Below, piece by piece: positions 17,497 to 25,839 of a stretch of DNA of 64,000 bases (within the stretch, counting starts at the first letter, position 1; every line of letters starts with the position of its first letter). The stretch covers positions 62,001 to 126,000 of the forward strand of contig JACRCN010000026.1 in assembly GCA_016219005.1 (NCBI GenBank), given 5' to 3'. The notes below the pieces were generated by a model. That model was not told the origin of the DNA, did no database searches, and saw only the letters and a program-made list of their open reading frames with translations. The translations under genes and the position numbers were made by a program. The stretch is from Deltaproteobacteria bacterium. Its GTDB lineage: Bacteria; Desulfobacterota; Desulfobacteria; Desulfobacterales; SpSt-501.

Positions 17497-17827
17497 TTTG
17501 CCAAATTTACTTCCACTCGTATTTCCACTTTCGTGGAAGCTCAAAAAGCTAGACCTGCAAAGGGTTTACCCGGTTTTGCGCTCAACCCATAGCCTCCCCG
17601 TAATCAATATTTTTCGGAAAGGTGCAGCTGTCCGGCCAGGGAATTGTGAGAGTCCCCTCATAACTTGGCCCCTCTTTTTTTTGGGGGTGCATCTTCTTCT
17701 TTCCTTCTCAACCGTTGACCTTGGTATCTTTCGAACTGTTACTGGTGGCCGCTGTGGGTTGATGCCCCCTATCCTTCGCTCGCCTATGATGGTTGATCGT
17801 GGGGCCACTGGCGGGGTCGGTCCAGAA
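17497..17827. other. Left arm of the element, no supported gene
   Basis: An open frame reads through on the plus strand (17498-17935), but it lacks a ribosome-binding site and any domain and ends in low-complexity basic residues, so I do not call it. The TTCCACTCGTATTTCCAC block near 17511 resembles sequences at 18163 and 21751. Confidence 0.4.
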
Positions 17828-18013
17828 TTAAAAGACCATAGAAACCAAAATCAGAAAAAACCCCACACAAAAAGACACTATCCCCGAATAAAAAAGCCAG
17901 CGCGACAACAGAAAATCTTTAGTTGCCCTGTCTGAAGCTGTGCCGGTTTTGTCGCCGTAATAGATCAAAATCGCTCCGCCTAAAAAATTCAGAATCAACC
18001 CTATGATCGCCAT
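17828..18013 (-). CDS. Small two-helix membrane protein
   Basis: A 61-aa protein with two hydrophobic segments (MAIIGLILNFLGGAILIYYG at residues 1-20, and WLFYSGIVSFCVGFFLILV around 39-57). A basic/acidic loop lies between them. AGGGGG lies 4 bases ahead of the ATG, and only 8 bases separate it from the upstream gene, so the two are probably cotranscribed. Small membrane proteins of this kind are common cargo in integrative elements; I do not recognise the family. Confidence 0.55.
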   Translation of the reverse strand: MAIIGLILNFLGGAILIYYGDKTGTASDRATKDFLLSRWLFYSGIVSFCVGFFLILVSMVF

Positions 18014-18021
18014 AAGGCCCC

Positions 18022-18288
18022 CTATTCTTTCTTTGAGGGTATAATGCCTTTAATTTTGCCCCTTGTAGGGTCAACTATCTGTAGCTCGTAGACTCTATCA
18101 TTTTCATAACTCATATCCCAAACGCGCCCATTATATGAAAATCGTAACCCCTTCTCTTTTAATTCCAACCGTATTTCCAACCCAAGAATAATCAATTGAG
18201 GATATCGAGTTGCTCGAGCGATGGGGTCGCCGCTACTACATGTTGTCGCGACAGTTTTGACAGTATTTCCGGGACGTGCCTCTGCCAA
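18022..18288 (-). CDS. Small hypothetical protein of the integrative element
   Basis: An 88-aa open frame ending VDPTRGKIKGIIPSKKE. The middle (LGLEIRLELKEKGLRF) is encoded by DNA that repeats the tRNA downstream flank (18136-18181). The N-terminal part may therefore be junction sequence rather than an ancestral gene. The true start could be the internal MSYENDR methionine, giving about 30 residues. No domain is recognised. It precedes the two-helix membrane protein by 8 bases. Confidence 0.35.
   Translation of the reverse strand: MAEARPGNTVKTVATTCSSGDPIARATRYPQLIILGLEIRLELKEKGLRFSYNGRVWDMSYENDRVYELQIVDPTRGKIKGIIPSKKE
18136..18181. repeat. Third partial copy of the att-flanking sequence
   Basis: TGAAAATCGTAACCCCTT (18136-18153) is identical to 17474-17491 downstream of the tRNA. 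TTCCAACCGTATTTCCAA (18163-18180) resembles 17511-17528 and 21751-21768. The tRNA half itself is missing. This marks a rearranged or nested insertion boundary inside the element. Confidence 0.6.
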
Positions 18289-18311
18289 TAGAAATGAAAG
18301 TTTAGAATATG

Positions 18312-18443
18312 TTATTTATCGCATTTGGGGCAGATGCATTCTACCTTTGACTTGTCGCAGGCGAAAAGCACCTCGATATCGTCGTCGGGGTTCGCTATTG
18401 TCTCTCGATGCTTCCCGGACGCGTTTCGTTTATTTGATGACAT
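18312..18443 (-). CDS. 43-aa protein with CxC-xx-C metal-binding tail
   Basis: A short frame from ATG 18443 encodes 43 residues beginning MSSNKRNASGKHRETIAN. It ends FACDKSKVECICPKCDK, with four cysteines placed like a rubredoxin-type or zinc-ribbon knuckle. The acidic middle (PDDDIEVLF) and the orderly C-terminus suggest a real protein, although the Shine-Dalgarno is weak. A GC-rich hairpin (18485-18515) lies just upstream. Function unknown. Confidence 0.4.
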   Translation of the reverse strand: MSSNKRNASGKHRETIANPDDDIEVLFACDKSKVECICPKCDK

Positions 18444-19033
18444 ATTCAAAAACTTCGATCAGGACAAAATTACAATAAACGAAACGGGCGACCCCAAATT
18501 AAGTGAGATCGCCCGGGTAATGCATTAATAATCAGGAATCGATTGGGTTTTAAGCTGTACCCACGTAAGGTTGTTGCTAACTCACCTTTTTGGCATCAGC
18601 CCCCAACCTCTTCCCCGGATCACGAGTTTCCCCGTCATCCAATCAAAACTTAGGGTTGGATGCCAGGCCTGTCAAGTAACAGCAGAAAAATATTTCAGAG
18701 GACCGGGATAACTGTGGCTGCACACGAGCTTGATCCTTGATAATCATAGGGAAACTGCTCATCTTTAGCTTAATGAAGGGAACGGTTACTGTGCCAAGAG
18801 GGCATGGACCCTTCCCTCATTTCCGCCTTTTTTAGAGCCCTCGCAAGCCTCATCTCACCGGCACCGGGGTTTGAACCTGCCCAGATGCACCAGAGGCTTC
18901 AATCGCTGGATGGGATGAATCTGCAATCGATTAGCATTCCCTCCAGATTGCCATCGCCTGACTTGAAGTGAACACGAAATAAAACGAAGAGGCCCACAGC
19001 ATACTCGCTGCAGGTCTCCTGATAACTTATAAG
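18444..19033. other. Non-coding interior of the element
   Basis: This stretch contains a CGGGCGA...TCGCCCG hairpin at 18485-18515 and a segment near 18938-18969 (CCCTCCAGATTGCCATCGCCTGA) that is repeated in diverged form near 19700-19735. I see no supported gene. Confidence 0.4.
18988..19020 (-). terminator. Terminator for the minus-strand genes at 19034-19455
   Basis: On the minus strand, AGGAGACCTGCAGC and GCTGTGGGCCTCT form an imperfect stem, followed by TCGTTTTATTT. It sits 13 bases beyond the stop of the CxxCxGxG protein. Confidence 0.5.
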
Positions 19034-19189
19034 TCAATGACCGGGAGATTGTTGAGTCCGGTCTTCCTGGTTTTGAGGATTTCTTATATTGGAGAGGCGG
19101 TATTCACCTCGGCCCTGACATTCGCGACATGCTTGTTCTCGATTTTTTTCTATGACGTACCCCTTCCCGTTACAGACCTCGCATATCAT
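19034..19189 (-). CDS. 51-aa DnaJ-type CxxCxGxG zinc-finger protein
   Basis: A 51-aa protein with two half-knuckles, CEVCNGKGYV at residues 3-12 and CRECQGRGEY at 21-30. This is the CxxCxGxG pattern of the DnaJ zinc-binding region. I chose ATG 19189 because AGGAGG lies 5 bases upstream. The C-terminal tail is polar (NPQNQEDRTQQ) and probably disordered. It follows a 62-aa gene on the same strand and is backed by the terminator at 18988-19020. Proteins like this are frequent small accessory genes in phages and integrative elements; a specific role cannot be given. Confidence 0.65.
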   Translation of the reverse strand: MICEVCNGKGYVIEKNREQACRECQGRGEYRLSNIRNPQNQEDRTQQSPGH

Positions 19190-19266
19190 TTCAGCCTCCT
19201 GGCTTTCCAGCCCTCGTGCCTGTAGAAACATGTAGACTTGAGAGATTAATATGGATTTGATTAGCG

Positions 19267-19455
19267 TTATAGATACCTCTGTTTCTCCTGCTCCCTAAGT
19301 TGTCGGCCATTAAAACAAAATTTAACAAACTTTTTTTCAGCTTCCCGAAAGTTCGTTGCTGAATAGTGGTTGAGGTTTTCAGGATTGCGGAATCTAATGC
19401 GACATTCTCTTACCAACAGTTCAATCCCTGTCGGTTTCTTGATTTCATCAGCCAT
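19267..19455 (-). CDS. 62-aa hypothetical protein
   Basis: A basic 62-aa protein starting MADEIKKPTGIELLVRECRI, followed by RFRNPENLNHY and a lysine/arginine-rich end. ATG 19455 has GAGAGGTGG just upstream. No domain is recognised and there is no membrane segment. It lies 77 bases upstream of the CxxCxGxG gene and is probably cotranscribed with it. Confidence 0.5.
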   Translation of the reverse strand: MADEIKKPTGIELLVRECRIRFRNPENLNHYSATNFREAEKKFVKFCFNGRQLREQEKQRYL

Positions 19456-19773
19456 AACCACCTCTCAAGTGAAGAATTGGAAGTTGAAAAGCCTGAAGAG
19501 GGCAGCTAAAAAGATTGAAAAGCAATTTCCATTCCAGACATTTGGTATATGCTAATCTTAATTGAATTCGATGAGTTGTATTTATAATCAACCGGAAGGC
19601 AACCATCTTTTGGGGTCTGGACTTGGCAATACTATGATTTCAGGTTCCTATGGATAGGCGAATAAAGAATCAACCGTAACTTCATTCCACCCCCGAACTC
19701 CCTGCAGATTGTCATTGCCTGCCTTCGTTCAACTTACCCAATTGGCTTCGGTTATCGACTTTCCAGCCAGGGC
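19456..19773. other. Degraded sequence downstream of the integrase remnant
   Basis: The integrase catalytic domain would be expected here on the minus strand, but no frame stays open and no R...HxxR...Y motifs are visible. Near 19700-19735 lies the diverged repeat of 18938-18969. Confidence 0.4.
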
Positions 19774-19974
19774 TTAACGCAAAACCTTAGAAGTCGGTAC
19801 AGACCTGCCCGGCTCAAAACCGAATTTCCCGAGCTGCAGTTGTGCGCTGATAGCCCTGGCGACAGCCTCGGCCGCCTTCTGGTCTCAAACCCTGCGGGTG
19901 GTCCGCTTCCCCTCGTGGGAAATAAACACCCACCAGGGTTCGCCTTTGCCTATTACCTTTTGTCGGTTTAGCAT
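19774..19974 (-). pseudogene. Tyrosine integrase, N-terminal remnant
   Basis: Read from ATG 19974, the frame gives MLNRQKVIGKGEPWWVFIS, then HEGKRTTRRV, a TGA at 19885-19887, then DQKAAEAVARAISAQLQLGKF, and stops at 19774. This is the N-terminal arm-binding pattern of tRNA-targeting integrases (WWVFIS-H-GKR ... KKAAE-VA--I-A-L-LG-F). The TGA replaces the residue between RRV and DQK, probably a former glycine codon. The core-binding and catalytic domains are missing. It is dead, and explains the flanking tRNA repeats. Confidence 0.75.
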
Positions 19975-20009
19975 TAAAGTTTTGATATCGGTTTGCCGAT
20001 AAAGCACAC

Positions 20010-20324
20010 ATGGAAAAGAGCGCTAACGGCTCTTTGTATGTTAAGAAAAAAGATGAAGCCGTCGGTATCTTTGGAGCGGACTCGTCCGTCGTTGCCGTTT
20101 TGCCTAAAAAGAAAAACGGTAATGATACGCGGATAGCAGAAGCATACCTTTTCGCAGCTGCTCCCCAACTCTTTGAGGTATGCCGGACAATCCATTCGAT
20201 TCTTGAAAACAGCCTCCTCGTTACTCCAGAAGGTTGGAAGATAAACTGCTCGGATCTAAAAATATCGCTACGCGATGCCATCCTGAGAGCCAAAGGATAT
20301 CGCAAAAGCCCTGATGAACCCTAA
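20010..20324 (+). CDS. Phage-type hypothetical protein
   Basis: A 104-aa protein with an N-terminal basic stretch, then RIAEAYLFAAAPQLFEVCRTIHSIL. This AA-APxLxExxK/R-type helix is seen in many small prophage and integrative-element proteins. It continues SLLVTPEGWKINCSDLKISL and RDAILRAKGY. No catalytic motif is visible. The ribosome-binding site is weak. It is the only plus-strand gene of reasonable length in the element. Confidence 0.5.
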   Translation: MEKSANGSLYVKKKDEAVGIFGADSSVVAVLPKKKNGNDTRIAEAYLFAAAPQLFEVCRTIHSILENSLLVTPEGWKINCSDLKISLRDAILRAKGYRKSPDEP

Positions 20325-20413
20325 CCCCGCCGCCAGCACCCTAACCTTGCGCTCATGGGGCGGACGACTATAGTATCGATCCCAATTTCCGATACAAAAC
20401 AGGGCGGTGTCCT

Positions 20414-20494
20414 ATGAGATCTTTCATAAAAAAAGCCTCGGCGATGATTGGCATCTGCATGTTGTGGTTCATCATCTCCGAGTTTTGGAAATAG
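20414..20494 (+). CDS. Candidate 26-aa membrane peptide
   Basis: ATG 20414, preceded by AGGGCGGTG, opens a 26-codon frame: three basic residues, a hydrophobic run (IGICMLWFIIS) and an EFWK end. The composition is that of a single-pass membrane microprotein. Support is limited to the start context and composition. Confidence 0.3.
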   Translation: MRSFIKKASAMIGICMLWFIISEFWK

Positions 20495-20786
20495 ATCTGT
20501 ACGCTAAATTATATTCCCTGTTGTTTTTTCTGGACTGCACAGACGTTGCGTAGAATAAGTCCGGTTAAAATAAAACAGCGGAGAACCATTTTTCCGTGTC
20601 GGACAGGGCAATCCCAGCAGTCTGTCATTCGGCCCCCCATATTACCCGTAAGTTTGTCAACCAAAGCATTTGTGAGCTTTTTAACGTTGAACCGGACCAG
20701 AGGAAAGCTGCAATTGCAACAGGGCGAGAAGAAAAAAAGAAAAGGCCACCCGAAGGCGGCCCGTAAATCACAAAGAGAGAAGTTGG
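20495..20786. other. No supported gene; contains a minus-strand terminator
   Basis: A basic low-complexity frame (20546-20812 plus) overlaps the terminator and the 3' end of the minus-strand gene and is not called. Confidence 0.4.
20729..20762 (-). terminator. Terminator of the gene at 20787-21341
   Basis: On the minus strand GGCCGCC-TTCG-GGTGGCC, a stem capped by a stable UUCG tetraloop, is followed by TTTTCTTTTTTTC. It lies about 25 bases beyond the stop. Confidence 0.85.
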
Positions 20787-21341
20787 TTACTTGCCGATAT
20801 TTTGGCGGGTGAAGGGCTTTCCGCCCAAGGTGCTGCAGCCGATGGAGTTTAAGAAGGTTGCCAGGTACCCATGAACAGCGTCTTCGCTATGCCCCGTGCC
20901 AGCCTGCACAGCGCCTATGATTTGCTGGATCATGGCTTTGTATTCTTTCTTGGCTTCGGTCAGACTATGAGAAAGCTCCTGATCCAGATCCCCCGATAAA
21001 CAGCCAATCGCTTTCTCTATTAGTCTTTGCTTGTCGATTGAATTTTCAAGGAGATATACCCTCCAAATCGCATCCAAATATTTTTTTAGCTCCCGGTTGG
21101 AATCCCTGGAGGAATTTCTCCCCGCTTTTATGGCCTTTTTGCATAACTCAACATGTTTCTTGGCTGCGTAAAGACCGATCACTCCAGCCACGACAACGGC
21201 CATGAGTGTTTCTTTTCTCCGGCAAAGTCTGGTTAGTTTGCCGTATGATTCTTTTCGGTATCCCGCTAATGCGAATGGTGCCACCCGGAGCCATGAATTA
21301 TTAACCCCTTGCGCCTCCAGGATACTAAGGATTTTTTTCAT
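20787..21341 (-). CDS. Hypothetical protein with one membrane segment
   Basis: A 184-aa protein. After a basic N-terminal region, one hydrophobic segment (TLMAVVVAGVIGLYAA, about 45-60) is followed by a helical, charged cytoplasmic part (KKHVELCKKAIKAGRN; KYLDAIWRVYLLEN; SLTEAKKEYKAMIQQIIGAVQ). GAGAGGG lies 8 bases before ATG 21341; an internal ATG at residue 47 would start directly at the membrane helix. A textbook terminator follows. The family is not recognised; its location beside attR marks it as element cargo. Confidence 0.55.
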   Translation of the reverse strand: MKKILSILEAQGVNNSWLRVAPFALAGYRKESYGKLTRLCRRKETLMAVVVAGVIGLYAAKKHVELCKKAIKAGRNSSRDSNRELKKYLDAIWRVYLLENSIDKQRLIEKAIGCLSGDLDQELSHSLTEAKKEYKAMIQQIIGAVQAGTGHSEDAVHGYLATFLNSIGCSTLGGKPFTRQNIGK

Positions 21342-21646
21342 CGCCGATCCCTCTCGGCCCCAGGTGGTTGTCTCCGGGGAAGCCGGTTTTCGGGAGCTGC
21401 CCTATCCCCGGAAAATTATCTTTTGATTGTTCCATTGCGGTCATGGATTCCTGAGAGATATTCCGATCTTTTACCAAGCGCACCTGGATGCTTCAAGGCC
21501 TAATTCACTATAGCACCGACTCGGCTAACAAACTACGCCAGCGGGTGCACCCGGGGTGCATTTTGTCATGAGAATTCATTACGATCCATCGTTCCAAGCC
21601 GCTGAAAATATAATAACTAACTGAAATAATTATATCTAAAATACGC
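21342..21646. other. Right end of the element, no supported gene
   Basis: AT-rich DNA between the last cargo gene and attR. No open frame with a ribosome-binding site and no motif. Confidence 0.4.
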
Positions 21647-21692
21647 CTCATAACCCGAAGATTTCAGGTTCAAATCCTGTCCCCGCTACCAA
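21647..21692 (+). repeat. attR: displaced 3' half of tRNA-fMet
   Basis: CTCATAACCCGAAG, then CAGGTTCAAATCCTGTCC and CGCTACCAA, match the 3' half of the tRNA gene at 17409-17454 with three differences, all within four bases of the variable region. There is no 5' tRNA half, so it is not a functional tRNA. It is the old chromosomal end of the gene. Confidence 0.85.
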
Positions 21693-21698
21693 ACAACA

Positions 21699-21734
21699 AC
21701 AGGGAGTTAGAGTAAAAACCCAACTCCCTGTTTT
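21699..21734 (+). terminator. Former tRNA terminator behind attR
   Basis: ACAGGGAGTT/AACTCCCTGT form a 10-bp stem with a 13-nt loop, followed by TTTT. The position relative to attR mirrors that of 17462-17496 relative to the intact tRNA. Confidence 0.8.
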
Positions 21735-21915
21735 ATTGCCTGAAATAAAACTCCAACTGCATTTCCAACCGGCGTCCAAGAAATAAAAAAGCCCCAGGCA
21801 GCCGTCCATGGATTCGATAAGGAGGGTCGGTTCATGCCCCCCCAGAAGGCATGGAGGGAATTCGATGCCTCGCAAGAGAAACCAAGATTCATGTCTATAT
21901 CGTTAACCCGCGAGG

Positions 21916-22986
21916 TCATGGCCTCCTGGTAAGTACGGCTTCGGCTACGAGCCGGCCGGTGGCCAGCACCTCGGGGCTGACATCCAGGCCTTGATCAGAG
22001 AGCTTTCCCTGCGACACGGTGATTCCCGATTGAAAAGGATGATTCTGGACCTTGGCGAAGCCGCTGGCCTCGATGGCCGTGGACAGGCCGCACTGCAAGT
22101 GGGCACGCGCTTCGAGGTGGTTGCCGAGGGCCGTCTGCACGCCGTTGCCATATATGATTTCGAGACCCTGGCGGCGAGCCTCCGCCACCAACGCACTTGT
22201 ACCGGACAGGCCCGGATGCTTGCAGAGTTTGAGTTTGACGTGCCTTGCCCCGCAATCCACAGCCCGCGCAATATCTTCCTTGGTCCAAATCGACTCGTCG
22301 AGCATGATCGGAAAGGTGGTGGACGATGTGAGTCGTGCGCACTCGGGCCACATCTCGGGTTCGAACGGCTGCTCCAAAAGCGCCACCTTACCGAGATCTT
22401 CTATGCGCCGGCACAATTCCAGGGCATCGCCATAGGAATATGCCTGGTTCGCGTCCAGGCGCATGCTCCCACCGGGCGGGAGTTCTCTGGCCACGGCCCG
22501 GACCAGATCTTCCTCGGTTTGCGGAGACCGGCCCGCTTTGAGTTTGAACACCTTGTAGCCGTTTGCGACCAGGCGCCGGGCCTCGGCCCCGATCTCCTCC
22601 GGGGTGTTGCCGGCGCACAGACCGGCCAGGGGCACCTTCGCTGGAAGCGGGACCAGAAAGGCATTGGCCTCTCCTTCGGTCCACGTCTCAAAGGCACATT
22701 TCAGCCCGCTGGCGGTGAACGGGTATTTGCGGGCGAGTTGAGCTGCGATCTCATCGGATGGCTTGCCGGCACCCAATTCACGCGCGGCCTCAGCCAGGGC
22801 CCCGGCCGCTTCTTGAACCGTCTCCCCGCCATATCCCGGCAGGGGTGTGATTTCGCCGAAGCCGGCCCTCCCCTCACCCTCCAGAGCCACATAGAAGGTC
22901 TCGAATCGCTCCAGGACTGTAAATGAGAGGCGGTAGGGCTTACGCAAAGGAAGAGAGTGGTGCCAGGCACGGAAGATCAGTTTCAT
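21916..22986 (-). CDS. Enolase-superfamily enzyme, MLE / dipeptide-epimerase subgroup
   Basis: A 356-aa protein with the capping domain (GFGEITPLPGYGGET) and a barrel carrying the subgroup set: YKVFKLKAG (first catalytic Lys pair), MRLDANQAYS (Asp), LLEQPFEP (Glu), MLDESIW (Asp), HVKLKLCKHPG (second Lys side) and GNGVQTALGNHLEA. Two lysines on opposite faces allow 1,1-proton transfer (racemase/epimerase), cycloisomerisation or dehydration. It is the last gene of the glutamate-mutase group, 11 bases after glmE. It is not the methylaspartate ammonia-lyase type (those are longer, with different motifs), yet it occupies the position where that enzyme would be expected. Substrate unknown. Confidence 0.8.
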   Translation of the reverse strand: MKLIFRAWHHSLPLRKPYRLSFTVLERFETFYVALEGEGRAGFGEITPLPGYGGETVQEAAGALAEAARELGAGKPSDEIAAQLARKYPFTASGLKCAFETWTEGEANAFLVPLPAKVPLAGLCAGNTPEEIGAEARRLVANGYKVFKLKAGRSPQTEEDLVRAVARELPPGGSMRLDANQAYSYGDALELCRRIEDLGKVALLEQPFEPEMWPECARLTSSTTFPIMLDESIWTKEDIARAVDCGARHVKLKLCKHPGLSGTSALVAEARRQGLEIIYGNGVQTALGNHLEARAHLQCGLSTAIEASGFAKVQNHPFQSGITVSQGKLSDQGLDVSPEVLATGRLVAEAVLTRRP

Positions 22987-22997
22987 AATTGCTCTCC

Positions 22998-24434
22998 TTA
23001 AACGCAGGGTTTGCAGATTTCCAGAATATCGTAACAGGCCAACTCGTAATCGACGTTGACGGCGCTTTTCTCTTCTCGCTCCTTGATCTTCGACGCGTTG
23101 TACTCCAGGATCTCCTTGCCGAAAGGCAGATTGCCGGTCCGAAGATACCGCACCGCTCCCTTTCCATCACGCACCGGAATGACCTCTCCCCGGGTGTGCA
23201 CATTGGGGGCCCATGGAATATCGATGGCGCCGGCCTCAAATCCGCGCACCACTCCAACGGCCACATCCCCGTCGCCCAACTCCAGCGCCTTATCGATGAT
23301 CGCCATGGCTTCCTTCCGGATCATTTCCATTTCCCCCTTTACTTCGTCATCCAGTGGTAATCTGAACTTTCGCATCATCTCGATGGCCTTGCGGGTCGTT
23401 CTCACCCCGGCGGCGTTGGCCTCCATGGAAGGGATGCCGATGGCCTCATGGGATGTCTTCGTGATGACCTGGGTGGCACCACCAAGGACGGCGATGATCG
23501 CACCCATGACGATCACGCTGAAGGCCTCCGCTTCGTGGGGCGGGAAGGCCTGCATCCACTGATGGGTGGCGACCGATATGAACATGTCGTTGATCCCGGC
23601 TTTCTTCAGATAATGCTGGCAGACTTCCTCATAGACCCTCAGGGCGGCAACATCCTGAGCGACGTCAAGGTTTTGGGCCAGGCCGACGCTGTAGTGGCGC
23701 ACACCCTGTCCGGCTGCCAGCAGAATTTCAAGGACGCCGACGGCAATACCGATGCCGGGCGGAATCAAAGTCCCGGTCAGGAAACCAGGCTGTTCACGAT
23801 GGATGAGTACCCCATGCTCGGCGTAATACGAGCAAAGACGATCCAGATACTGGTAATTTTTGATTCCTTCCTCCAGCTTCATGGACTTGATATAGGAACA
23901 GGGATAGGAAATGCCTGCCCCAAGGTATCCGGAGAAGCCGGCGGCAATCGTGATCTCGGAGGTCAGCCGGGGAAACGGCGTGCCGGAAAGAGCCATGATG
24001 GGTCGGTCTACGGCTTCGACTACCCGCCGGACTTTGCCGGGACCATAATTGACCACGGGAAGCCCATTCAGCATGGACCGACCGGTCGCGATGCTTTCCT
24101 CGATCCCCCTCTGGGCTTCATGAAACTTCATGTTTCGGGTGTAGGTATCCGTGGTGGCCGGCAGCAGATCGGCGCCGCCCTCGTCCTGCAGGCATCGCAG
24201 CAGCTTGATGTGTTCATCGATTAAGGCCACGCCTCCGCGAGGCTGCACCAACGTATGACCCTCCAACTTGGCCTTACGGACAACTTTTCCGTAGTTCTTT
24301 TCCTCCGGGAGGCTAAGATGATAGGCTATCACCTCTTCCGTATCGACCTCCCTGCCCGTGGGCCAAAGCGATAGCGCCTTTTCACGCTCCTTCTTGAAAC
24401 AGGCATCACTCCATCGTTTATTGGATAGCTCCAC
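22998..24434 (-). CDS. glmE: Glutamate mutase epsilon (catalytic) subunit
   Basis: A 478-aa subunit of the length of characterised GlmE/MutE. Landmarks are VQPRGGVALIDEHIKLL, LLPATTDTYTRNMKF, GRSMLNGLPVVNYGP, GTPFPRLTSEI, SYPCSYIKSMKLEEGIKNYQ and YAEHGVLIHREQ. With GlmS it forms adenosylcobalamin-dependent glutamate mutase, which rearranges L-glutamate to (2S,3S)-3-methylaspartate. Gene order glmS-glmL-glmE is conserved in glutamate-fermenting clostridia. It lies 10 bases after glmL. The cluster lacks a recognisable methylaspartate ammonia-lyase. Confidence 0.92.
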   Translation of the reverse strand: MELSNKRWSDACFKKEREKALSLWPTGREVDTEEVIAYHLSLPEEKNYGKVVRKAKLEGHTLVQPRGGVALIDEHIKLLRCLQDEGGADLLPATTDTYTRNMKFHEAQRGIEESIATGRSMLNGLPVVNYGPGKVRRVVEAVDRPIMALSGTPFPRLTSEITIAAGFSGYLGAGISYPCSYIKSMKLEEGIKNYQYLDRLCSYYAEHGVLIHREQPGFLTGTLIPPGIGIAVGVLEILLAAGQGVRHYSVGLAQNLDVAQDVAALRVYEEVCQHYLKKAGINDMFISVATHQWMQAFPPHEAEAFSVIVMGAIIAVLGGATQVITKTSHEAIGIPSMEANAAGVRTTRKAIEMMRKFRLPLDDEVKGEMEMIRKEAMAIIDKALELGDGDVAVGVVRGFEAGAIDIPWAPNVHTRGEVIPVRDGKGAVRYLRTGNLPFGKEILEYNASKIKEREEKSAVNVDYELACYDILEICKPCV

Positions 24435-24444
24435 GCGCTCCTCC

Positions 24445-25839
24445 TTATTCCACCTTCCGCAAGTACTTTTTTGCGATTCTCAAGGCCTTGTCTGGATAGG
24501 CCTCCGCCATCAAACCGATTGCGTACAGAATATATTTTTCATCGATGAAAAAACCGGGTTGCTTCGGCTTAAGCGAGAAGGGTTTAGCTTCTGAATGGAG
24601 CGTCTCCTTCAGAATCGTTTCCGGTTCAGCCCCGAAAATGAGCGGCCCGCCGGTGCCGATCACGGTCTTGATCCCGCGCAGATCCTTGCCGTACTGGATG
24701 TGAAACTGTCCCATGGGGCCATAGGCCGCCTCAATCACGCCGGCATGTCTTTCCATGGCCAGGCTGGCTGCGGCTCGGGCAAGCTCCACATCCAGCGTCT
24801 GTTCCGCCTCCGTTTCAGGAAGGCTTTCCGGTTTGAGGTTCAACTTCGCCACCGCTTGATCCAGATCGGATACGATCCCGAGCATCTGCCTGCAAAATTT
24901 CTCCTTTCCCGCCGCCTGAACGATTGTCGAGGCGTTATAACGCATGCCGAGGTCCCCTTCGACCGTCCTTTTCACATAAGGCTCGGGGAGGCCCTTTGGG
25001 ATGACACCGGCTTCGGTGGGGGTTCCCATACTGATGGAATGGATATCGGTCGTTGCCCCTCCAATGTCCACGATGACCAACTCTCCGATCCCCGGTTCAT
25101 TGGGGGTGCCTTCGGCCAGCAGCCTGGCCGCGTTCAACACGGCGGTAGGCGTCGGCATCAGAATGCTGTCTATGAAACGTTCCGCATTCTTGAGTCCCTT
25201 GGCATCGATAATCCGCTTGATAAAGAGATCCCGAATGATGGATCGCACCTGCTCCACTTGGAGGACTCCGATCCCGGGCATTACGTTTTCCGAGACCACC
25301 ACCTCCTTATTGCCGGCAATCAGTATCTTCCGGACTTCGTCAACGGCTGTCTTATTCCCGGCGAACACAATCGGCGCCTTCAGATCGGCCCTGCCAAGAC
25401 AGGTTGCATTGCCGATGACGTTCTCCCGATCGCCACCGTCCGTCCCGCCGGCCAGCAGGATGAGATCCGGAGATGCTTTTTCGAGTTCTTCGATCTCATT
25501 TTCGGTCAACCGGTAGGCATAGACGCCTACGACCTTGGCTCCGGCTCCAAGCACTGCCCTCTTGGCTGCCTCCACCGTCAAATCCGGGACCAGGCCGATC
25601 GCGACCATGCGCAAGCCGCCCGCAGCGCTGCTCGATGCCAGTTTGTGACGGTATACGGGGGCCTTGCCCAGAATCCGCCCGATATCGTCGAGGCCGCGCC
25701 TCAATCCGATGGTGATATCGGTCTCCACGGTGGACGGAGTCTGAATCCTGCCAAGCACGGTTTCGGCTTCAAGATCCACCAAGACGATCTTGGTAAAGGT
25801 GCTCCCGAAATCGACGAGCAGGGCGTGATCAGTCCTCAC
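24445..25839 (-). CDS. glmL: Glutamate mutase reactivating ATPase (MutL/GlmL)
   Basis: A 464-aa actin-like ATPase: the phosphate-1 loop [43 protein letters not shown] (phosphate-2) and [11 protein letters not shown] (adenosine loop). MutL proteins accompany B12-dependent aminomutases and are thought to exchange damaged cofactor. It overlaps the glmS stop by 11 bases, so translation is coupled. Alternative: the MutL of other aminomutases (ornithine, lysine), but the glmE and glmS neighbours settle it. Confidence 0.9.
   Translation of the reverse strand: MRTDHALLVDFGSTFTKIVLVDLEAETVLGRIQTPSTVETDITIGLRRGLDDIGRILGKAPVYRHKLASSSAAGGLRMVAIGLVPDLTVEAAKRAVLGAGAKVVGVYAYRLTENEIEELEKASPDLILLAGGTDGGDRENVIGNATCLGRADLKAPIVFAGNKTAVDEVRKILIAGNKEVVVSENVMPGIGVLQVEQVRSIIRDLFIKRIIDAKGLKNAERFIDSILMPTPTAVLNAARLLAEGTPNEPGIGELVIVDIGGATTDIHSISMGTPTEAGVIPKGLPEPYVKRTVEGDLGMRYNASTIVQAAGKEKFCRQMLGIVSDLDQAVAKLNLKPESLPETEAEQTLDVELARAAASLAMERHAGVIEAAYGPMGQFHIQYGKDLRGIKTVIGTGGPLIFGAEPETILKETLHSEAKPFSLKPKQPGFFIDEKYILYAIGLMAEAYPDKALRIAKKYLRKVE

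Larger units (their letters stand above)
17455..21646. mobile_element. Decayed integrative element in tRNA-fMet
   Basis: About 4.2 kb of visibly AT-richer DNA lies between the two tRNA-derived direct repeats. It contains an N-terminal integrase pseudogene (19774-19974), small genes with phage- or ICE-like character, several hairpin terminators and long non-coding stretches. A third copy of the sequence that follows the tRNA appears at 18136-18181, which suggests more than one insertion or an internal rearrangement. No intact recombinase or replication or transfer gene remains, so it is probably immobile. Confidence 0.8.

Noticed and set aside
17498-17935. 145-aa plus-strand frame in the left arm of the element
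   Set aside because: No ribosome-binding site or domain, overlaps a better minus-strand membrane-protein gene, and ends in low-complexity basic residues.
19885-19887. In-frame TGA in the integrase remnant read as selenocysteine
   Set aside because: The aligned position in integrases is normally a small residue, not Cys, and the rest of the gene is missing, so a nonsense mutation is the simpler reading.
21916-22986. Methylaspartate ammonia-lyase
   Set aside because: The position beside glmE is right, but at 356 aa and with KxK-type and LDESIW motifs it belongs to the muconate lactonizing/dipeptide epimerase subgroup rather than the longer ammonia-lyase group.
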